Assembly: GCA_033725935.1 (NCBI GenBank) | Contig: MU867141.1 | Span: 1 to 64,000, forward strand | From: Cladorrhinum sp. PSN259 | Taxonomy: Eukaryota; Ascomycota; Sordariomycetes; Sordariales; Podosporaceae | Length of the DNA stretch: 64,000 nt | Direction: 5' to 3' | Shown: piece after piece, positions 60,393-64,000 of the stretch | Layout of the letters: each line of letters starts with the position of its first letter | Position numbering within the stretch: the stretch's first letter is position 1 | Notes under the pieces: model-generated | The model's input: the letters and a program-made list of their open reading frames with translations, nothing else | Databases searched by the model: none | What the model was told of the DNA's origin: nothing | Position numbers and translations under genes: made by a program

Positions 60393-61168
60393 CTAGTTTC
60401 CTGGTCGCCGTGCAAAATGGCTGCGGTGATAATCTTGGATCGTAGCCATGGCTATTTCCCTTGCCAAACCAGCTAGTTCATCAATTGTGAGGATACTGAC
60501 CAGAGGAGCTTGATAAGGCGGCGGGTTTGGCTGCAATTTCGCGAGGTTCGAGTCGCTGATGAGGTCGCAAACAATACTGTCAGCCATTTCACGAGGCAAA
60601 ACAGCGGTATAGTCAATACTATTTGCCACGGTGGTCGCAATGGCGATAGCGAGGTTCGTCGCTTTGGGATGGGATCCAGATTCACCAGGACGCCCATACC
60701 AAAGTAAGTATACGCCATCATAATTTGGACTAAGATAGTATCCGTAACCGTCGAAGTGTGATTACCACCCGTTAGAGCGCCCCTTGCGTTGAGAAAGTTG
60801 GCGATTACTGTGGTTGTTGCGTGGACATGGTAAAGGCATATCCTCCTCGGCTTCACTTGGTCGGGTACTGATGGCATGGCATTGATGACGTTGGTAATAA
60901 CGAGGGCAAGTGCCTTGGCCTGGCTCTCGGCATTATTACTCTTGGCCGAGTCCTCGTTCAGCTTGGCCATTACCCACAAAAGTGCGACGAGAGCTTTGGA
61001 TAACACGCCCACAGTTGTCTCCCCCTCGTCCAGTACGGGTACAACCGCCACCTCAATACCAGAAGGTTGGACAGTTTGAAAGGACGAGTTGTTGTTCTCT
61101 CTTTTGCTTTTAGCATGCTTGCTGAATATTCCGAACCAAGTACGGAGTCGGTGAATCCTATTGGGCAT
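60393..61168 (-). CDS. Unrecognised protein with hydrophobic central segments
   Basis: The ATG at 61168 opens a basic start (MPNRIHRLRTWFGIF), a helical middle with VGVLSKALVALLWVMAKL and SQAKALALVITNVINAM, then TDTILVQIMMAYTYF at 60701. The best continuation is in another frame: TNLAIAIATTVANSIDYTAV, LPREMADSIVCDLISDS, ending RRPGN at 60393. A 38-base GT..AG intron (60699-60662) would join them in phase, but that is short for this fungus; a frameshift is the alternative. With the intron the protein has about 245 residues. I recognise no domain. It converges on the transporter pseudogene. Confidence 0.5.
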
Positions 61169-62495
61169 TTTTTTGGGGATATATTTGGTTGAAAAAAATA
61201 CGATGTTAAATGATATGCACGAGTGCAGGGAGTGGCGAGCAGCCTGGATAAAAATAATATGGAAGAAAAGGGAAGATTTGATACTGTTTAATGCCCTACA
61301 CGGTTTAATCTCTCAAAGTTTCTCCTATCATCCTCTGTCTCCATACTTTAAGTTTACCGACCTTGTGTTGATTTTGGGTTTCAATCAGCCATCTAACCTA
61401 GTGACTGAAAGCTTTATCTTCCCGACAAACTGCGGGACTAAAAAAGCCTTCAGTGGAGTTTGAAGTCTGGGACCGGTAAATAAGCGGTCCCACCTAGTCG
61501 ACAGCAATGTCTGGCTGATGCCCGCCCCCTCTCCACTTCCTTCCTCATTAGGCGGTTTCCTCTTTGTGGATTTTGCGCTTGTTCCTTCTGTCAGTATAAA
61601 TTGATCAAGGCATGGGTGCGGTCAAAAGTTTTTTGGGTTAAAGTCTGCTGTTGCTGCATGTGCCCATTATCCCCTACCGTCTACCTCTCACTCAAAGGCA
61701 GCAAAACCTCGAACCATCTCCGGCGAAACTTTTGTCCTTCCTATCAACGGCATATCTCTCTATTTCGGATTTACCTTGTATGATTATTGGCACGGTGCCA
61801 GGTATACACCGCTATCGACAACCATGAACTAAATAGATAGTATTGCAAGCTGCCAAGTTTGGAGAACCAGGCCGCTCTCTTTCTCCCACCGCTTACTGCG
61901 CACTCACTTCCAACACACTACAATACGTTTCAATCATCTATCACATCTCGATCGAACGAGTCAATCGGCGATTTACCTCGACAACCAGCGGCATTCACCG
62001 AAAAAATACCAACGGAATTGACCACATTTATCTTTCAATTGGCTTTTTCAAACAATAACCATTTCTGTCCAGTCTCTGGCGCTCTGATTCCACCACAGCA
62101 GCGACCATGGTGGCAACGCCTCCCGGTCCCAGTGTTTTTATTTGAGATCAACTTTATTTCAGACATCCATGAAGCCAACATACGCAACAGCAACCACTTT
62201 AGGGAGAAAAGACTTCGCGCTTAACTAGCATCTGCAACACTCACTGGAACATCTCCCAGAGCAATTCCTTCAGGTCATCTCAGTTATCTTTTCGCAACTA
62301 TATAATTTCTTCTAATCAGCTTCCTCAACTCACGGTGTCATTTCATCTCAGCAGATTTCTTTAAACATGTCTGAGTCACCTTCGTACCAAGACTTTTTAC
62401 GCCAGCTCCCTATAAGACCGCAATCTTCAGACAGCCTTAATTAATCCAGCTATTCAATCCAAACGCCACTATTCTCACTACTTGCTCTAATTACC
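61169..62495. other. Intergenic; no gene supported
   Basis: A plus-strand frame ending at 62224 has some protein-like content (PTELTTFIFQLAFSNNNHF) but no ATG. It might be a degraded exon. Confidence 0.35.
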
Positions 62496-62575
62496 TTCAT
62501 CCAGCGAGTCAAGCCATCTTCGTCCAGCAAATCAAGCCATCTTCATCTAGCAAGTCAAGCTCTCTTCATCAAGCC
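62496..62575. repeat. 23-bp tandem repeat, about 3.4 copies
   Basis: Copies of ttcatccagcgagtcaagcc-like units start at 62496, 62519, 62542 and 62565, with a few substitutions each. Confidence 0.85.
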
Positions 62576-63016
62576 AATTTCACAAATTCAACTTCGCCAA
62601 CATATCTTGGTCGAACCAGCTTGGTCAAACCACCTTCTTTGTAGTATTCTCAAATAATTTCCTTCGGGCTGCTTTCTTGACATTCCACTACTCGTCTTCT
62701 CATTCTTACATTCAACTTCGTCGGGCCGCCACACTTCTGAGCGGCGTCCAAATCCAATCCGTCTGGCGGGCGTGATTCTTCTTTAAACTCTACTGGGTTT
62801 TCACCCATTAGAATTCTATATTTCCTCTTTGTAGGCAATAATCTGGTCAGTGCTCTCCCTGTCTGCATACGGTGTCCTGGCTCCAAAACGTTCTTCTCTT
62901 TGTCTTAAAACACCTATTCTAAACTTACACAGCCTGTTTCCTTCCAAGAAATGCAGCCCACGAGCAAATGCTTGCTGTATATGAGACAGCTGAGGTTCTC
63001 AGACAACACACTCTCT

Positions 63017-63206
63017 ATTCTTAAATATGCGACATGATAGTATACAACCCTGTTGTTACTCTCGAGGAATATCCCCATTGTACCGGCACAGCACAACAGT
63101 TCCAAATTTCCATTCCTAAACATGCGACGTGATAGAATACAACCCTGTTGTTTACTTTCGAGGAATATCCCCAATGTACGGGCACAGTTCATCAGTTCCA
63201 AATCAC
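63017..63206. repeat. 95-bp tandem duplication
   Basis: Two units begin at 63017 and 63112. Both hold atgcgac.tgatag.ataca, ccctgttgtt and ctcgaggaatatcccca-like blocks and end in cagttccaaat. They differ at about one base in eight. Confidence 0.85.
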
Positions 63207-63392
63207 CATGGCTGTTGTTTACTCCCGCTTCGTATATTTAAGAGCTTCACTTCCCACTCCTTTCCAGCTTTCGATTCAGCATACAACACCCGTTGCTTGT
63301 GATATACACAAGTATACAGCAGTCATCAAGACCTACCTTAGCATACCGAAGAACCTCCATCTTTGTAGTAAAACTCCATTCCTTCATAATCC

Positions 63393-63599
63393 ATGAAGAC
63401 TAACTCTCGGAAGCGGCATCATTGTCCCCTCCAGTCTAAAGGCAACTGTCGGTATAATAAGCAGTTTGGCTATTGTACTGCCCACTGCACTAAATGTCCT
63501 GACCATGATGTGATCTATATCACCAATAAACAAACTTGTCATGAGTGCAATGCTGTTTCTGGACAACATTATAAAAGTGGCAGGTCTGGCCGTAAGTAG
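63393..63599 (+). CDS. Possible small Cys/His-rich protein
   Basis: An ATG-started frame of 68 residues. It is rich in Cys and His in zinc-binding-like spacing: HHCPLQSKGNC, then GYCTAHCTKCPDHD, then QTCHECNAV. The start is very basic (MKTNSRKRHH), with no signal peptide. The last codons contain GTAAGTAG, a splice-donor-like sequence, so this could be a first exon that continues elsewhere. I do not recognise a family. It lies among tandem repeats and may belong to a repeated element. Confidence 0.4.
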   Translation: MKTNSRKRHHCPLQSKGNCRYNKQFGYCTAHCTKCPDHDVIYITNKQTCHECNAVSGQHYKSGRSGRK

Positions 63600-63919
63600 A
63601 GCTATTACCTCATAAGGTCAACATGAAGGAGTATACGTAGCGGGGTGAGTAAATAGGATTAGCCGGATATTTATACAGAGTATCGTTTTTTCCAGTGTGG
63701 AAAAATTATAAAATTAAAATCTACTAATTATATTCCGTTGCCTAAATCTCGTGAAACTTCAACATGTTGTGACCCTCCCTATTTTGTGTCTCTTCTGATC
63801 ATTAATGCTGACGTGATATATTGTAGTCCTGAATTTCGATAAGATGAGTGAGAAATTCGTGAGAGGTTGAATAAAAAATGCGAGAAATCCCCGACCCCTG
63901 TCCTCAGGTGCCTTCTAGT

Positions 63920-63979
63920 GCTTATTTACGCCGACTAGCGCATGCCAAGGCTTATTTACGCCGATTAGCACCTGCCAAG
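63920..63979. repeat. 30-bp tandem duplication
   Basis: Two units beginning gcttatttacgccga.tagc at 63920 and 63950, separated by exactly 30 bases and nearly identical. Close to the right edge of the window. Confidence 0.85.
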
Positions 63980-64000
63980 CAATCATCCTTTGGGGGCCTG

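Noticed and set aside
61859..62224. 121-codon plus-strand frame
   Set aside because: It begins with TTG and has no ATG; content is only partly protein-like, so it is mentioned as intergenic.

Overview
The window is nuclear DNA of a filamentous ascomycete (Pezizomycotina). The evidence is short 50-80 bp introns with GT..AG ends in almost every gene, together with fungus-typical families: a CYP505-type P450/reductase fusion, an ascomycete laccase with a C-terminal DSG plug, a Zn2Cys6 regulator, a SAT4/PTH11-type rhodopsin-fold membrane protein, HET and DUF3433 proteins, and a STAND (NLR-like) ATPase. I cannot name the genus. Many remnants carry stop codons where Gln or Trp is expected (CAR to TAR, TGG to TGA). 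That is the signature of repeat-induced point mutation (RIP).

Left part (1-24 kb): 1-5.6 kb is a transposon graveyard with a 5'-truncated non-LTR retrotransposon lying against a RIP-decayed Ty3/gypsy gag, LTR-like repeats and other decayed coding DNA. It is followed by an OsmC-type peroxidase (5.7 kb), a broken ankyrin-repeat gene (6.8-9.2 kb), a secreted rhamnogalacturonan acetylesterase-like SGNH hydrolase (9.4-10.2 kb, minus), a HET-domain remnant (10.9-12 kb), an epoxide hydrolase with a clear TATA box (12.6-14 kb), a nonsense-mutated small Cys-rich surface protein (15-15.7 kb), an intact SAT4-type membrane protein (16.5-17.7 kb) and a DUF3433 membrane-protein pseudogene with seven nonsense codons (19.2-22.9 kb). 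AT-rich relics separate several of these. RIP spilling from repeats into single genes would explain the pattern.

Middle part (24-47 kb) is ordinary gene-dense chromosome: CYP505 P450-reductase fusion, Zn2Cys6 regulator, a microbial-type PARG protein, an APH-fold kinase-like protein lacking its metal-binding Asp, an HSL-type esterase, a BCS1-like AAA ATPase with an octa-His run, a YVC1-like TRP channel, a second APH-fold gene broken by a single-base frameshift, and a five-exon laccase. The P450 and the regulator may be linked, but there is no biosynthetic backbone enzyme and I do not call a metabolite cluster.

Right part (47-64 kb): a large STAND/NLR-like gene (N-terminal helical domain, P-loop NTPase, TPR repeats), with three copies of a 58-bp tandem repeat ending at its stop codon; an unrecognised Tyr/Asp-rich protein whose gene spans a 10-N assembly gap that looks like two unmerged overlapping contig ends; a divergent MFS-type transporter with a decayed tandem paralogue; an unrecognised protein at 60.4-61.2 kb; and a repeat-rich tail with a possible small Cys/His-rich protein. 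No rRNA, convincing tRNA or CRISPR array was found.
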